A stretch of 64,000 nucleotides of DNA from Cryptomeria japonica (lineage: Eukaryota; Streptophyta; Pinopsida; Cupressales; Cupressaceae). The notes below the pieces were generated by a model. It ran no database searches. It was not told the origin of the DNA and was given only the letters and a program-made list of their open reading frames with translations. The translations under genes and the position numbers were made by a program. The DNA lies in NCBI RefSeq assembly GCF_030272615.1, contig NC_081405.1, positions 653,626,920-653,690,919 on the forward strand, in the 5' to 3' direction. Positions 1 to 11,763 of this stretch are shown one piece after another (the first letter of the stretch is position 1; every line of letters starts with the position of its first letter).

Positions 1-52
1 CTTTCAGTGTTCTTGGATCCCAACACCTTGTACCTCTCCTAGGGTATCTTGT

Positions 53-1082
53 GTGCAAGAAATGAGATCTAATGCTTTACCCAATTATATTTCTACAATA
101 GAGAAAGTATTGGAAACTAATGTGGATCCATCTTCTTCTTCTACACATACCCTTGAGCAAGAGGGGAAATATGAAAACATCAACATTCTTACATCTTTAG
201 ATCCTCCTTATTCTTCGAAGACCTATCTTCAACATCAGAGTCTATGTAGGGAGGATGATGTCATGCATTTTATTTATGACGTTTCCCCTCGCATAGAAAT
301 CACTAAAAATGAGCTTTTAGATGATGAAGATATTCCTCCTCAATATTCTAAAAAGGATAAGCTTGATAAAGGCAAAGAGATTATCATTTCACATGATATT
401 CCTCCATCTACAAATCCTTTTCTGCCTCCTTACATATCAGATTTCAAAGAAATTCATGATCGTGTTCCTCCATCTAGTCAATTGCAAAATTCTTATAGTC
501 ATGGCTTTTCATATAATCACAAAACAAGGTTTTAAAGGACAAGGAATTGGGAAATCTGAGCATGGAATTCATGTTCCTATAAATCCTCCTACACAAACTA
601 TTACAAGAGGCCTAGGAAGTAGTACCCCTCTTTCTATAGATTAATTCCTTAGGCTTCAAAACTTTAAAGATTACCTTAAAAAACAACAAATCAAGAGAGC
701 CCACAAGAATGCTTCCTCTTCAAAGCGTCCTTTTTGTTCATTTTATCAAACCCATGACCATAATGTTGATTATTGCCCTGATTTTAAAAAATCTATTCCC
801 TGTTCTTCATGGGAAGATGATATTTACCATCCTGATAGATTAGCTGCAAGAATCTATTGGAGGTTGAAATATGACAAGAACATTTCCTTCCCTCCTCAAA
901 ATAAAAACAAAAATCCTAAGAAAGTGAAAGGTATTGAATATTGCATTTTTCATGATTTATATTCACATTCTATTGGAAAATATTATGCATTTAAGAAATT
1001 TGTTCAATTACAATATGATCTTGCACATATTTGTCTCATAGAGGATCTAGTTGTATTTCTTGGTAAAAACATTGTGCCTTAG
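53..1082 (+). pseudogene. gag-like remnant of element A with G-patch-like and zinc-finger-like segments
   Basis: Three overlapping open stretches in shifted frames (53-535, 321-644, 864-1,082) together read as one decayed protein. The first part is acidic and Ser/Pro-rich. The middle carries GQGIGKSEHGI followed by a RGLGSS segment, resembling the G-patch seen between gag and pol in many plant gypsy elements. Then come FCSFYQTHDHNVDYCPDF (Cys/His spacing like plant gypsy gag zinc fingers) and a second C-x2-H-x4-H-type segment near 945-985. Frameshifts and stops separate the pieces, so no functional product is expected. The related element B has similar acidic, repeat-like reading frames at 49,212-49,991. 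Confidence 0.55.
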
Positions 1083-2461
1083 CACTTCTTTTCCCCTCAT
1101 GTTGCTCTTCATCCTATGGCATAATTAGCCCATTTAACGGGGGCACTTTATCATTAGTGGTGGTATTGTTTCACTTTAACATACTTTGGGGCATCAACAT
1201 TAAGTCCATTTTTCTCTTCTTTCTATTCATTTATCTCTCTCTTTGTGCATTATTCATTGTTAGATCTCTTTTCTTGCATAGTATCCTTATGTGAGCATAT
1301 AATTGTTCTATGGTTTTCCTCTTTGCTTGGAGAGGGGCATCTTTAATGAGTACTGTACTTCTTCCATTTCCTTCATTCTCTTGGAAATATTACCTCTTCT
1401 ATGGTTTCGATTATTCACAAGTATGATATGCCCCTTAGCAGGGAATGATCTCTTGAGAAGTATGTATCCTTTCCTTGAGAGGATTTGTTCCACTAGGATG
1501 ACTTATCACTTGAAACTAATCACCATCAAAAAATGTGTAATATTTCTCCTTGTTCTCCTCACTTGGGGGGCAAGGATTTTCACTCCTTTCCCTTGTATAA
1601 TGATTTCCTTTAGGGATTGCATTTTTCATATGTGATTATTATTTCTTACAATGGTATTTTTTTATGATTAATCCCCCTTGGGGAATATATGATTCTTTTT
1701 ATCTCTTCTTTTTTAAGATTACCACTTCTTGAGATGTGTATTTCACATTTACTAATGTCTTTTCTTGCATGTGGTCATGTAATTTCATTGCACATTTTCT
1801 TATGTTTACTCTCTCTCTAGTAGATTGTGTAAGCTCTTCTCATTTTCCCATTAGCTTCAGGGGCAATGATCTCTCTCTCTTTCTCTAAGGATCCACTTTT
1901 TCCTATTAAGTGGATGGTTTGAGTTCTATTACTTGATGTCATTCCTTGTGTAGAATGGTTGGTTATTGACTTAAGGATTCTCGCTTATAAAAGAAGTGTT
2001 AATCCTTGACTACGACCTCTTTTTACACTTGGTAATGTACATCTATAATAAATCCAACCATCCCTCTGGGAGATAAGCGTGAGTCATCTCTCATCAATAA
2101 TCCCTTTCACCTAGAAATGGGAGAAATGATTGCATTCTTGTTCTTTCCTTTTCTTATTCTAGATGGTGTTATATTTGTCTAAGACAACTCTTGGGGGTAG
2201 ATGTCTTTTTTGAAAAAAGATCTCTTCTCCTCCAAGGATCACCTTTACACTTACAACAAGATATCTCTTTTCAACTATCTTATCCTTGCTTGAAGAGTAT
2301 TCCCTCTCTTGGATTTATGACATTGTTTCATAGCGGATATCTTCTTTGTGATGAATGTAGGTATCCTTGTTCTACTTTCTTTAAGATATCAACATTAAAC
2401 TATGTTGACATCTTAAGGGGGGGGCACCCAGACTCCTCCTTTGTACTATAATTCTCTCATG

Positions 2462-2790
2462 TATTGAACAATGGGACATTCTTGGAACCAGAGGGAAACC
2501 TCTTAGAGAAAGATGTCATCACTTTTTGTACAGTGGGTCATTCTTGGAACCAGAAATTTATCTCTTAGAGCGAGATGTCTTCACTTATTCTTGTCTTGTA
2601 TAGTGAGAAATCCTTGGAACCAAGGGGAAACCTCTTTGAGAAAGATGTCGTCACTTTTTGTACAGTGGATCATTCTCAGAACCAGAGCATGGTCTCTTAG
2701 AGCAAGATGACGCCACTTTTCTCTTATGCGGGGTGATTATTCTTCGAACCAGAGCATGGTCTCTTACAGCGAGATATCAAACCTTTCTTG
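2462..2790 (+). repeat. minisatellite inside element A, about five units of 60-70 bp
   Basis: Units of the type 'TTCTTGGAACCAGAGGGAAA...CTCTTAGAGAAAGATGTC...' repeat about five times with point changes. The inverted relative at about 47,760-48,000 in element B carries the same units in reverse complement, so the repeat belongs to the element family and predates this insertion. Confidence 0.75.
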
Positions 2791-2907
2791 ACATTTGTAC
2801 TATACATTCTATACAAGTTGCAATGTACTCGGGCATAGACTCTTATGAGGCGCTTCGAACCTCACTTGCACACACACGCATGAGGTTGAGTGGAACTAAC
2901 AAAGTTC

Positions 2908-2908
<1 letters not shown>

Positions 2909-2943
<35 letters not shown>
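2909..2943. repeat. (CT)n microsatellite
   Basis: An uninterrupted run of about 17 CT units inside the internal region of element A. Confidence 0.95.
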
Positions 2944-2944
<1 letters not shown>

Positions 2945-3469
2945 ACATGGATCACTTAGGAAAGCTCTAGGGGCAATATTTTCCATGTTCTTCTCTCCAT
3001 GGATCACCTATTTTTAGGAGCGAGACATCCATGGTCTCTTTATTCTTCCTTTTTCTTCTCATGGATCACCAAAGTGTGTATTCATGTTCTCTCTCTTCTT
3101 CCTCTCATGAACTCATATTTTTACTATTGATAGTTCATGGATGATGTCATCTTTTCTCTTTTATGTGGTCGCTCGTGTTTATGTGATGGCATTGGTCTTT
3201 GTGTCCTTATTAGTTGTTGAGACATCTGAGCTCGATATCTCTTCAGCTAGTTAGTTTGTCGTGTGTCTTTTTGTGCTTTGTTTTGTGTGTCTTGTGCCTT
3301 TTTGTTTTGTGTGCTCTCGCATATTTCGGCATGAGTTGAGACCCTAAGATTGAGGGTCTTTTACTTCTCAATATTTATGATGTCTTATACTCATTGTTTT
3401 GCTTTGTATCTCCTATCTTCATCTCTCTTTTCTTCTACTTTACCGACAGTAGTGGTGTAAGCCATACTC

Positions 3470-3489
3470 CCACTAAAGTGGGGGCTAAA
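3470..3489 (+). promoter_or_regulatory. polypurine tract of element A
   Basis: CCACTAAAGTGGGGGCTAAA lies directly before the LTR start and is found in reverse complement at the matching place in element B (47,040-47,060). The position and G-run fit the second-strand primer of an LTR retrotransposon. Confidence 0.7.
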
Positions 3490-4690
3490 TATAGTGTCAT
3501 AAGATTGCGACCCCTGCAATTTTAACCACATTTTGGGTTCTCACCTTGGCGACGACATCCCCTTCCTTAATCAGGACATATTTCTGCATTTCCAACCCTT
3601 CCCCTTTCCTCCTTGATGTCTTGTGGTTGTTCTATATTCTGTCAAGGGTCCAAAATAAGGTAGGACAGGGGCATGGCACCCTTGTACCCCTAGGATAGTG
3701 GTGTGGTGACCCTATCCCCATCTCCTAGGATGGTCCTATTTGCGAGCTGCCCGATCTCCTATGCATTATTTGTCTTCGGGGTTTGCAATTCCTCTTTGTA
3801 AGGCTTCGGTGGTTGAAAATTAATCCTTGAGGTGTATGTAAAAGGGAATTTAATATGCTCATTCAAAGGGAGGAGGACAGATGGATAGTGCATAGACGGA
3901 TAGAGAGCATAAGGAGAAGTTACAAGATTTCAAGGTCATCAACAAGCATTCAAGTCTTCTTCATTCATCCATTGGAGTAACATTACAACATTCATTTGCA
4001 AGCATATGTGTGTGTTAGGGTTTTTTCATGTTACATGCAGTTTCATACAACATTTGTGGTTACATTCATGAAGCAAAGCAATCATCATCAGCAAGTTGAA
4101 AATCTACAAGGTATACATCTCCATTGTTTACATTCAAGCATTTGTAATTACTTTCTTTCTAGGTTGATTCCTCAACTAGGGTTTGACTAAGGAAAACCCT
4201 ATCCACAACCCCCTTTTCTTCTCTTTTCTATGTGTAGGTTGCAGGTGCGCAATTGTAATTGCAGGTTTGGGTTTCATTTGTAGAGACGGAAGAACCCTTT
4301 TTGTTTTGCAGATTTTGTGGTAGACCATGTACATTCCCGCCATGGTCTCAATGAATTTTCTCCAAATTTACAGGGAAGATCCACATCAGTTTAATTATCT
4401 TAGATCCAAAGTTACATCATGATCCCAAACTGGTAGCACCTCATTTCACTCATTTCCCCTCTTTTCCACATAGTCAACAAGTCAACTTTCTCATTTACAA
4501 AAGAGGGTAAATCACACATCAACCACTTGCAATCCACTTAGTATTTAGATCCTTATCTCTCCTGGATTTGGATCTAGTGGATTCAACCCCTCTCTTGAAT
4601 GTAAAGTTCCTCCCAAGTAAAAATCATCCTAGTGGCTTCCTTTCTCTCTCCTAGGTGGGGAGTCACTAGGATCCAATTTTCCACTTTACA
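3490..4690 (+). repeat. 3' LTR of element A (about 1.2 kb)
   Basis: Aligns by eye with the B LTRs at 50,701-51,874 and 44,771-47,039 (both reversed). The expected start TGTAGTGTCATAA is TATAGTGTCATAA here, so the terminal TG has mutated. It ends ...CCACTTTACA. The TSD cannot be tested because the other end of the element is outside the window. Confidence 0.8.
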
Positions 4691-4985
4691 ATAATATATA
4701 ATATTTAATATAATATATTATATATTATTCATATATAATATATTATATTATATAAATTATATAATATGTCATATGATATATTATATGATATATTATATAA
4801 TATATATTTTATTAATATAATATTTCGATAATATCGGATATCCTATATGATTTGACTTTTGTCATGGCTAAATGTATTGACATCTAAGACAAGCGAAAAT
4901 TCAGCACGTGTTTTACACATTTTTGGATGAGTGGAGAAGTCAATTTTTTTCATATCGCCACTTTTTGGACCCTCATGATCTTGCA
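4691..4985. repeat. AT-rich low-complexity tract and unassigned repeat end
   Basis: 4,691-4,850 is almost pure ATAT/TAATAT sequence into which element A may have inserted. The following 130 bases end in a stretch (CGCCACTTTTTGGACC, then GATCTTGCACATACCC) that resembles 38,390-38,440, suggesting a shared repeat end. No coding potential is seen. Confidence 0.5.
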
Positions 4986-6916
4986 CATACCCCTTTTTTT
5001 TATCATAGTTCTTGTCACCTCTTGAATAGTCCTATTCATTCTTTCAACTACTCCATTCTACCAAGGTGTCTTCAAAGCAGATAAATATCTTCTAATTCCA
5101 TATTTCTCATAGAAAGTATCAAATTCATTAGAAAAAAATTATCCTCCTCTATCATATCTTAAACATGTAATCCTTCTATCAACTTCATTCTCAACACTAG
5201 CTTTGAATATCTTAAGCTTTTCAAATGCTTATGTTTTTTTTCTTAGAAATACAACCTAAGTCATTCTAGAATGATCATCTACTAAGAGCATGAAATACCT
5301 CTCACCTTGTAAACTCCTTGCTCTGGTTGGACCAAAAGATCTATGTACCAAATCCAATAATCCGGTAGAAGATTGTTATTTTTCCTTTGAATGCTCCTTT
5401 TGTTTGCTTTCCCACTTGACATTAATTGCAAATACTATTATCTGGTTTAGTCAGTCTTGGTAGATCTCTCACAGATCTTGTCATGCTAATATTCACCAAA
5501 TTATCAAAAATTGATGTGACACATCCTTCACTGCCATAGCCAACTTTCATTGATCTGAGATAATAGACAATGTCCAATAGAAACTTCCAATTGATACATG
5601 TTTTCATTTGTCTTTTTCCTCGCAGCAATAATAGTTTTGGATCTCTTCCGAATCTCACAACCACCATCCTGAAAAACAACATTGTAACCATTTTTGCACA
5701 TCTTCCCAACACTCAAAAAATTATGATGTAATCCTTTTATATTGTAAACATTATCAATGTTATGCTTTCCATCAAAATTAATAGAACTGATTCCAACAAT
5801 CTGAGTAGTTTTATCATCTCCTAATCTAACAGAACCACCATCATACTTTTCAAGCTTTACAAATTTACTTTTGTCACCAGTCATATGATTTGAAAATCCA
5901 CTATCAGTCAACCATTCATTTCTATCTCTTCTAACATGAAATGCTGAAGAAATAGTCTAAACAACCTTAGAATTATTATTAGATTTAGGTCTATCATTTT
6001 CTACCAAGAATAAATAATCACAATCCTCATAATCTGAGTCATCATCTAAAATACCAGCATCATCTCTAACATAGTAGGATTTCTTATTGAACTTTCCTTT
6101 CTTTTTCTTAAATTTTTATTTTGATCCTCTTTTTGAACATCTAGATGCATAATGACCAATATTTACAAACTTAAAACATTTAAGGGGTAACAAACCTTTA
6201 TGCTTGCCAATTCCTCTCTTTAGCTTTCTCACAAAGTTTGCTTTCATTTCATCCAAGCTCTCATCATTTGAATCTTCATCTACTTCCTCTGATGATTTAA
6301 ATGTTTTCTTTGCTTTTACTTTATCTTTACCAAACTTCCTCATCTCGAATGTTGTTAAAGTGCCATACAACTGTTCTCTGGTAAACTTTGATGGATCATA
6401 AGTTTCTTCAATATCTGAAATTTTGTCACTATAACCCAATAAAGTCCTTATTTTCTTCTCTATCAGATCCTTATCATCCAAGGTACCACCAAGATCTATG
6501 TTCTCATTCATTGCACTATCAACCTTTTGAAAATAGTTTGTTATATCTTCACCTTCTTCTATTCTCAAATTCTCATATTTTCCTTTAGTAGTCTACATCT
6601 TAGCTAGCTTAACTCTATCATTTTCTTCATAGATATTCTTCAATCTTTCCCAGACTTCATAATTAGTATCTAATGCAATAACTTTTTCCAATTCATTTTT
6701 AGATAAGGCACTAAAGATAGCATACCTTTCTTGCTCATTCTCTTCATAGGCGTCAATCTTATCTGGTGTAGTAGGTCCATTTGCTAGTTGCACATACTTA
6801 GTCTCAACAACTTCCCAAGTCTTGTAACTTAGGAAAATCAAATATCCTTGCATCTTCACTCTCCAGAAACTATGGTCAGGTCCTTCAAAACTAGGAATGG
6901 TCAATTTATGTGCCAT
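4986..6916 (-). pseudogene. decayed copia gag-protease-integrase polyprotein (element E)
   Basis: Read on the minus strand from MAHKLTIPSFEG (6,916). The gag part runs to a damaged zinc knuckle near 6,180-6,125 (CFKFVNIGHYASRC, second Cys replaced by Phe). The protease motif TDSGFSNHMTGD lies near 5,880-5,910, then the usual copia GLHHNFLSVG segment. Integrase pieces continue to about 5,000, where the NGVVER-type segment around the catalytic Glu is recognisable but carries stops. Reverse transcriptase and RNase H are absent, so the 3' half of the element is lost. Stop codons and frameshifts interrupt gag, the linker after the knuckle and integrase. Confidence 0.8.
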
Positions 6917-6972
6917 CAGATCTCTTCAAGCAATCAATCTCACTTTATAGGAACCAAAGCCCTTATACCAAT

Positions 6973-8114
6973 TGTGAAATATCCTAGACAACTAAGACGG
7001 GGGGGTGAATCGATTGTACATTAGAACATTTAATTTTTTCTATAAAAACATATCTAGTAAACAAATCTCAAAAAACTTAACCATAAGAAAATATAAACAT
7101 GAAAGATCATACACATGAAATACCAAATATGATGTGGAAAACACAAGAAGGGAAAAACCACAGAGAATAATACTTCTCAATATAAAAACAACTATTATGG
7201 TGACATCAGTTAAGGTTATTTTTGCAAGATGGCTCACTGCCATAAATGCTCATTGCAAGTGGGCTTACTGCCTTGCTAAAACCACCAGAAAAAGAAAGAG
7301 GGCTCACTTCCCATAAGAGGAAGAAAGAAAGAAAGAATGCACCACTAAATCACATAGCTGACTTATCGGAAGAAACCTTAGGCTCACTTCCATCGGTACC
7401 AAATAACATCAACACAAAACCATACTGATCATGCACAACCAAACATAACTTTGCACAAACCAACAAGAGAGAAATCTTATTTTCAATCCAATTCCTCTCT
7501 ATATCTTTCTATATTTTTCTATGTGTTCCTCATTACAATCATTCTTCATTTATACTGATCTTTGAAATAAAATTTTCAAGTTAGCCAAGGAGAAAAAGAA
7601 AAAAAAATCAAAATAGGTCTTGACTAAGCATTCCCATAGTGTAAAGAATTGAGAAGTGGACCACACCATGATGCACCAACATGCTATCCAAACATCATAA
7701 TAATTGGAGCAAAAGATAGAACATTCGGGGTCAACCGGACTCGAACTAATCATATCCAAAACCATGCAACTCTGGAGCATACTAACACATACTAAATTAG
7801 AATAACAAAGATAGACACATGAATAACATAAATATAAAATCTCATCAACAAAATAGGAAATGCAAAGAAATGCGGAGCACTACAACTTTGTGAAAAACCA
7901 TCATTACTACATAGACTTTTAAAGCACAACTTTGGGACCTCCAAAACATGAGAGAAATATCTCAAGGAAATACCCAATAAAATATCAACACACCATGAAC
8001 ACATTTGCAACATATCAACAATGCAGAGAAAAACCAAACACTGAAATAGAGAATCAGTACGTTGACATCAATGAAAACCATACTGACACATCAAACATCT
8101 TCACATTTGCAACA
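6973..8114 (-). repeat. putative 5' LTR of copia element E
   Basis: Immediately left is CTTATACCAAT, the complement of the ATTGGTATAAG primer-binding site typical of copia elements (initiator Met tRNA type). That fixes the inner LTR edge at 6,973. The G-run and 'TGAATCGAT' just inside match the 3' ends of the other copia LTRs here. The outer edge at 8,114 (...TTTGCAACA, reverse complement TGTTGCAAA) is my best guess from the TG...CA rule; no second LTR is present to confirm it. Confidence 0.5.
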
Positions 8115-8159
8115 ATTACTTCTAGAAATAAACATCAAATAATAATATAACATAGAAAA

Positions 8160-8531
8160 AAATTTCATCACCTTCTCTTTCTCTATGATCACTTCACACT
8201 ATGTGAACATACACTAAAGGATGATTAAATTTATGAAAGGAAATAAAAAGCCACATGGAAAATAATAAAGGTTAACCATTTCTTTTAAACAAAAACTTAT
8301 TTAGAATAGTTTAGTTAAAACCCATTACCCTTTTTTCTTTCACATGAATTGATTTTTTAATAGAAAATAAAAAATACATGGAGTGAAAATTTTCATCTGA
8401 GATCATCTTAGACCATGTAAGAGAATTTTTTCTAAGGAGAATTCTCAAAACAAAATGAAATAATGACACAAAGGCAGTAAACCATATCTAAACAACATAT
8501 TTTATCACTAACAACATAAAAAATAGTTGTA
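8160..8531. repeat. local degenerate repeat array, left part
   Basis: Contains 'CACACTATGTGAACATACACT' (8,197) which recurs at about 10,833, and further phrases that recur, diverged, at 11,040-11,300. The array continues at 10,690 after an insertion. No coding potential. Confidence 0.5.
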
Positions 8532-10689
8532 ACAATGGTAGTTTCATGGGATGAACGATGTAGGAGATGAGCGAAGATGTTAGGCCTTTAGGAGGGGATG
8601 ATGTTGTTGTGGACAATGCAGAGGAAGATGGGGTCCACTGACTAGTGGGTCTGGGACTGTAGGAGTTCTTTTAGTCCAAATTTTTATGGGTTTGGTAGGT
8701 ATGGCCTACTGAAGTTTGGTTTATTCCTCTCTTCCCTTCTTTTGTCTTTTTGAGTATAGTTTTTTTGTGTCTCCCTTTTTCTACTTGTGCGAGGAGATGG
8801 GTTTTCATGTTCTGGGTATTTCACCTTGCCTTCTTGCTATGATTGGTAATAGGATGGAGACTTATGTTTTTCTATCTTTGCCTTCTCTAAGTTATTTGTA
8901 GTGATTTCTTTACTAGTTTGGGGTCTATGGGGGTGTGGGGTTGATGTTTCACATGTATTTTCATATGTCTTTGTCATGATTATTTTTATAGCAACTTCTT
9001 TCTTAGTTTGGGGTTTGTAATTTGGGGGAGCTATGTGGATATGCACCTTTGGACTATTGATCGTCTATCCTCCTTCCCTTGGCTTCTTTATAGCTAGAGT
9101 TCGGGATTGGGTAGACTTTATCTTCTTGGAATGCCTTTGGAGGATCTCTCTTTTCCCTTCTGCCAACAATTCATTTGTTTATATTTTCTATGTTGAGAGG
9201 AGGCCTAGGCCTTTCTTGTTGTTTTCTCGTAGTTTCCTTATTAGTTGTTGGGTATCGGTTTGGTGTTGGTTTTTCTTTAGTAAGTTGCAACTATACAATG
9301 GATGTTCCTATAAAGGTCAGTTCCTTTTTTCTTGTCCTTCTATTCCAAATCTTTTGAGGTGGATGATTGGCCAGAGGATTTGGTGAATATGGAGGTGGAG
9401 ATTGCTTCTTTGGTATGGTTTTTTATTTTTGTGCAATTCAAGCCTATCTGGGTCATTATTTATAGCTCTCCTTTGACTTTCAAGTCATTTATTTTGGAGG
9501 TCAAGGTTTTTGGATTTATAGATGTTGGTTTTGGGGAGGTAGACATTGATGTGCATGGTGTTTTGGTTAGAACGTTCTATGTGGGCCTTTTGCTTTTGGT
9601 TCTGACCTTTTTCATTCTTTTCTATTTTAGAAGAGAGAGTTCATGGGGTTTCTTGTGGCTACGTGAGATTTTGAGGATGACAAAATCCTTATTGGAGTTG
9701 GATATGTTGTAATTGGTTGGCTTGGTTGCATGTTGAGGATTGGTTCCCCTACATGGGTGTTACTAGAGAGGGTCTTGCTTCCTTTGTTCCTGCTATTGTA
9801 GTGGTCTCTAACTCCTTTTGGGTGGTAATAGTTTCTTCTTGTGTCTCTGTGTTTTTCCTTTTCTCCCATCTTCCTCCTATGAGTGTTTTTGAGGTGGTTC
9901 TCACTACTAAGGTCTATCTTCATGTTGCATTTATGGATTTCTCTAGAGAGTTAGTAGAGTTCACTATTACAATTATTCATATTGAGGTGGGGATCCATAG
10001 AAAAGGCTTCCACCAAATTTTTCTTAGTGGTCCCCTTGTGGCAAACCTTGCTTACTGCCCTACTGACAATGGGTCTATTGAGGTGGACCTGATTAATGTA
10101 TTTTTTGGGGTTGCTAAGGTTAGTGATATTGATGATAGGAGACCTATTAAGGTAGTCCATGGTGCTATGTTTCAAGGGACTTCTACTAGTAAAAGATTTA
10201 GGGATGCCTTTCTAAACCTTTTTGGTATTTTTACTCTAGTGTAGTGTCTGGTTAAATACTATTTAATGCTTCCTTGGATTGGCTATGTATTTTTGTGGTC
10301 ACATGACTTCTAGATTCATCCAGATCTTTGTGGTAGAACTAAGAAAGTCTCTATTCAAGGAGGTCGTATAAGTAAAAGGTTGTAGGAAGCCTTTCAAAAC
10401 CCATTGTTAGTTGATTTTTCCCTCGGCTACATTGACTCTAATTAGAGAGGATTTTTCAAGAAGATGGTTTGAGGTTCCTACCTAAATCACTCTGCTATGA
10501 TTATGTGATCCTTTGTTGGGTCGACCCTTATTGCCTCTGGTTAGTTGCTTTGGTCAAAAGCCTCTATTTCAAAAAAGGTCTTCTCCCTTTTTGGTTTTGG
10601 TTGTCTCACTTCATGTGAGTTCCTCCCTCTTGTCCGCTCATGTGGCTTTTATGTAAGGTTTTGGGCCCTCTCTCACTTTATCTAAAATG
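8532..10689. mobile_element. 2.16-kb insertion of unknown type flanked by a 19-bp near-perfect duplication
   Basis: The left flank AACATAAAAAATAGTTGTA (8,513-8,531) and right flank AACATAGAAAATAGTTGTA (10,690-10,708) match at 18 of 19 positions. A diverged uninterrupted version of the same repeat phrase exists near 11,262-11,300. The long flank duplication fits target-primed insertion (LINE, SINE or retrocopy). The insert is T/G-rich on the + strand and lacks a poly(A) tail at either end. I recognise no domain in its open stretches (9,033-9,386, 9,332-9,712, 9,717-10,244). It contains an internal diverged duplication: 'TCAAGGGACTTCTACTAGTA' near 10,175 and 'TCAAGGAGGTCGTATAAGTA' near 10,358. 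Confidence 0.5.
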
Positions 10690-11330
10690 AACATAGAAAA
10701 TAGTTGTATAATTTATCTAAATGTATTTCAATGTAAATGAAAGATTGTAAATTTCTATGAAATGGGAAACATGGTAAAGTCATAAGATAAAATATAGCAC
10801 CCTCTGACTTCCCTTTTCTTATAAACACCTCACACTATGTGAACATACACTGGAAAGAAGAATTAAGATGTTCTTATGAAAGGAAATAAAATGAAGATTC
10901 CATGTAAAATAGTTTAAATAAAGATCAATACTTTTTTCAAGGTTGAATAAAAAATACATAGACTAGAAATTGATGTGTTAGAATAAATTAGACTATATAT
11001 GACAAATTTTTTGAGGGAATCACTCAAGCTAGAATGAAATTTTTTGCTCAAAGGACATCATTGATTATTTCAAATGCATACTTTCCCACTAACACCTCAA
11101 AATTAAGTTTCATATTTTTTTCCAAATCCGCTCCATTACAAAAGACAAAGCTAAGATTTCTATGAATTATTAGCATAATAAAATCAACATAGGATAAAAG
11201 AAGATTGCTCAAAGGTCATCACCAATCTATCTAGGAATACTTTTTCTCACTTGCACTAAAAAAGAGTTGCATAATTTTCCTAAATGTGCTCCAATGCAAA
11301 ACATTGATCTAAAAATTCTATGAAATGAGA
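10690..11330. repeat. local degenerate repeat array, right part
   Basis: Phrases such as 'CTCAAAGG..ATCA', 'CTAAATGTGCTCCAATGCAAA' and 'TTCTATGAA' recur with shifts of roughly 160-430 bases, and the block at 10,800-10,930 matches 8,165-8,280. It looks like an old, irregular tandem array. I see no gene in it. Confidence 0.5.
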
Positions 11331-11756
11331 ACATAATATAATCAACAAGATGGACTACAAAATTTCCCTCGTTAACTCCCAAGTAGTTGGCAATGAGATT
11401 TCACATTATTGCCACCATAAAAAAAAATTCAAAATTCAATTGCAAAACAAATGACTAAACATAAATAAAGCATTATCAAATCAAATGACAAAAAAATGTC
11501 TACAAGAATCTACACACAAAATGTCAGTCTTTTGTAACAAAAAATTTCCACTCTCTACAATTTGAAGACTTCAAATTTCTCTTCCACAACATGTTTGTAG
11601 CCCATACAACCCAAGATTTAGACAACCACAAAACATATGTACAACCCACATAACCTAAAATTTTAAATAATTTCATACCATTCAAAGGAACAAATTGAAC
11701 TAATTTTATTAATGATAATGATATATATGTATAGCATTTATATATGCACTATACAC
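11331..11756. other. unassigned AT-rich sequence
   Basis: No open reading frame, motif or clear repeat recognised between the local array and the LINE insertion. Confidence 0.6.
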
Positions 11757-11763
11757 AACCACT

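Larger units (their letters stand above)
1..4690 (+). mobile_element. 3' part of a gypsy-like LTR retrotransposon (element A, family A/B)
   Basis: This is the internal region plus 3' LTR of an element whose 5' end lies outside the window. The same family recurs inverted as the complete element at 44,771-51,874, which fixes the boundaries: a purine-rich tract ending in GGGGGCTAAA at 3,489, then an LTR ending CCACTTTACA at 4,690. The internal part holds gag-like remnants (53-1,082), then about 2.4 kb of T-rich, non-coding sequence with a minisatellite. No reverse transcriptase, RNase H or integrase is visible, so the copy is non-autonomous or heavily eroded. Assignment to the gypsy group rests on the G-patch-like and zinc-finger-like pieces in the gag part. 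Confidence 0.8.

Noticed and set aside
9717-10244. 175-codon frame inside the unknown insertion
   Set aside because: No recognisable domain, hydrophobic and irregular composition, and a similar-length frame occurs antisense. I treat it as chance until copies are compared.
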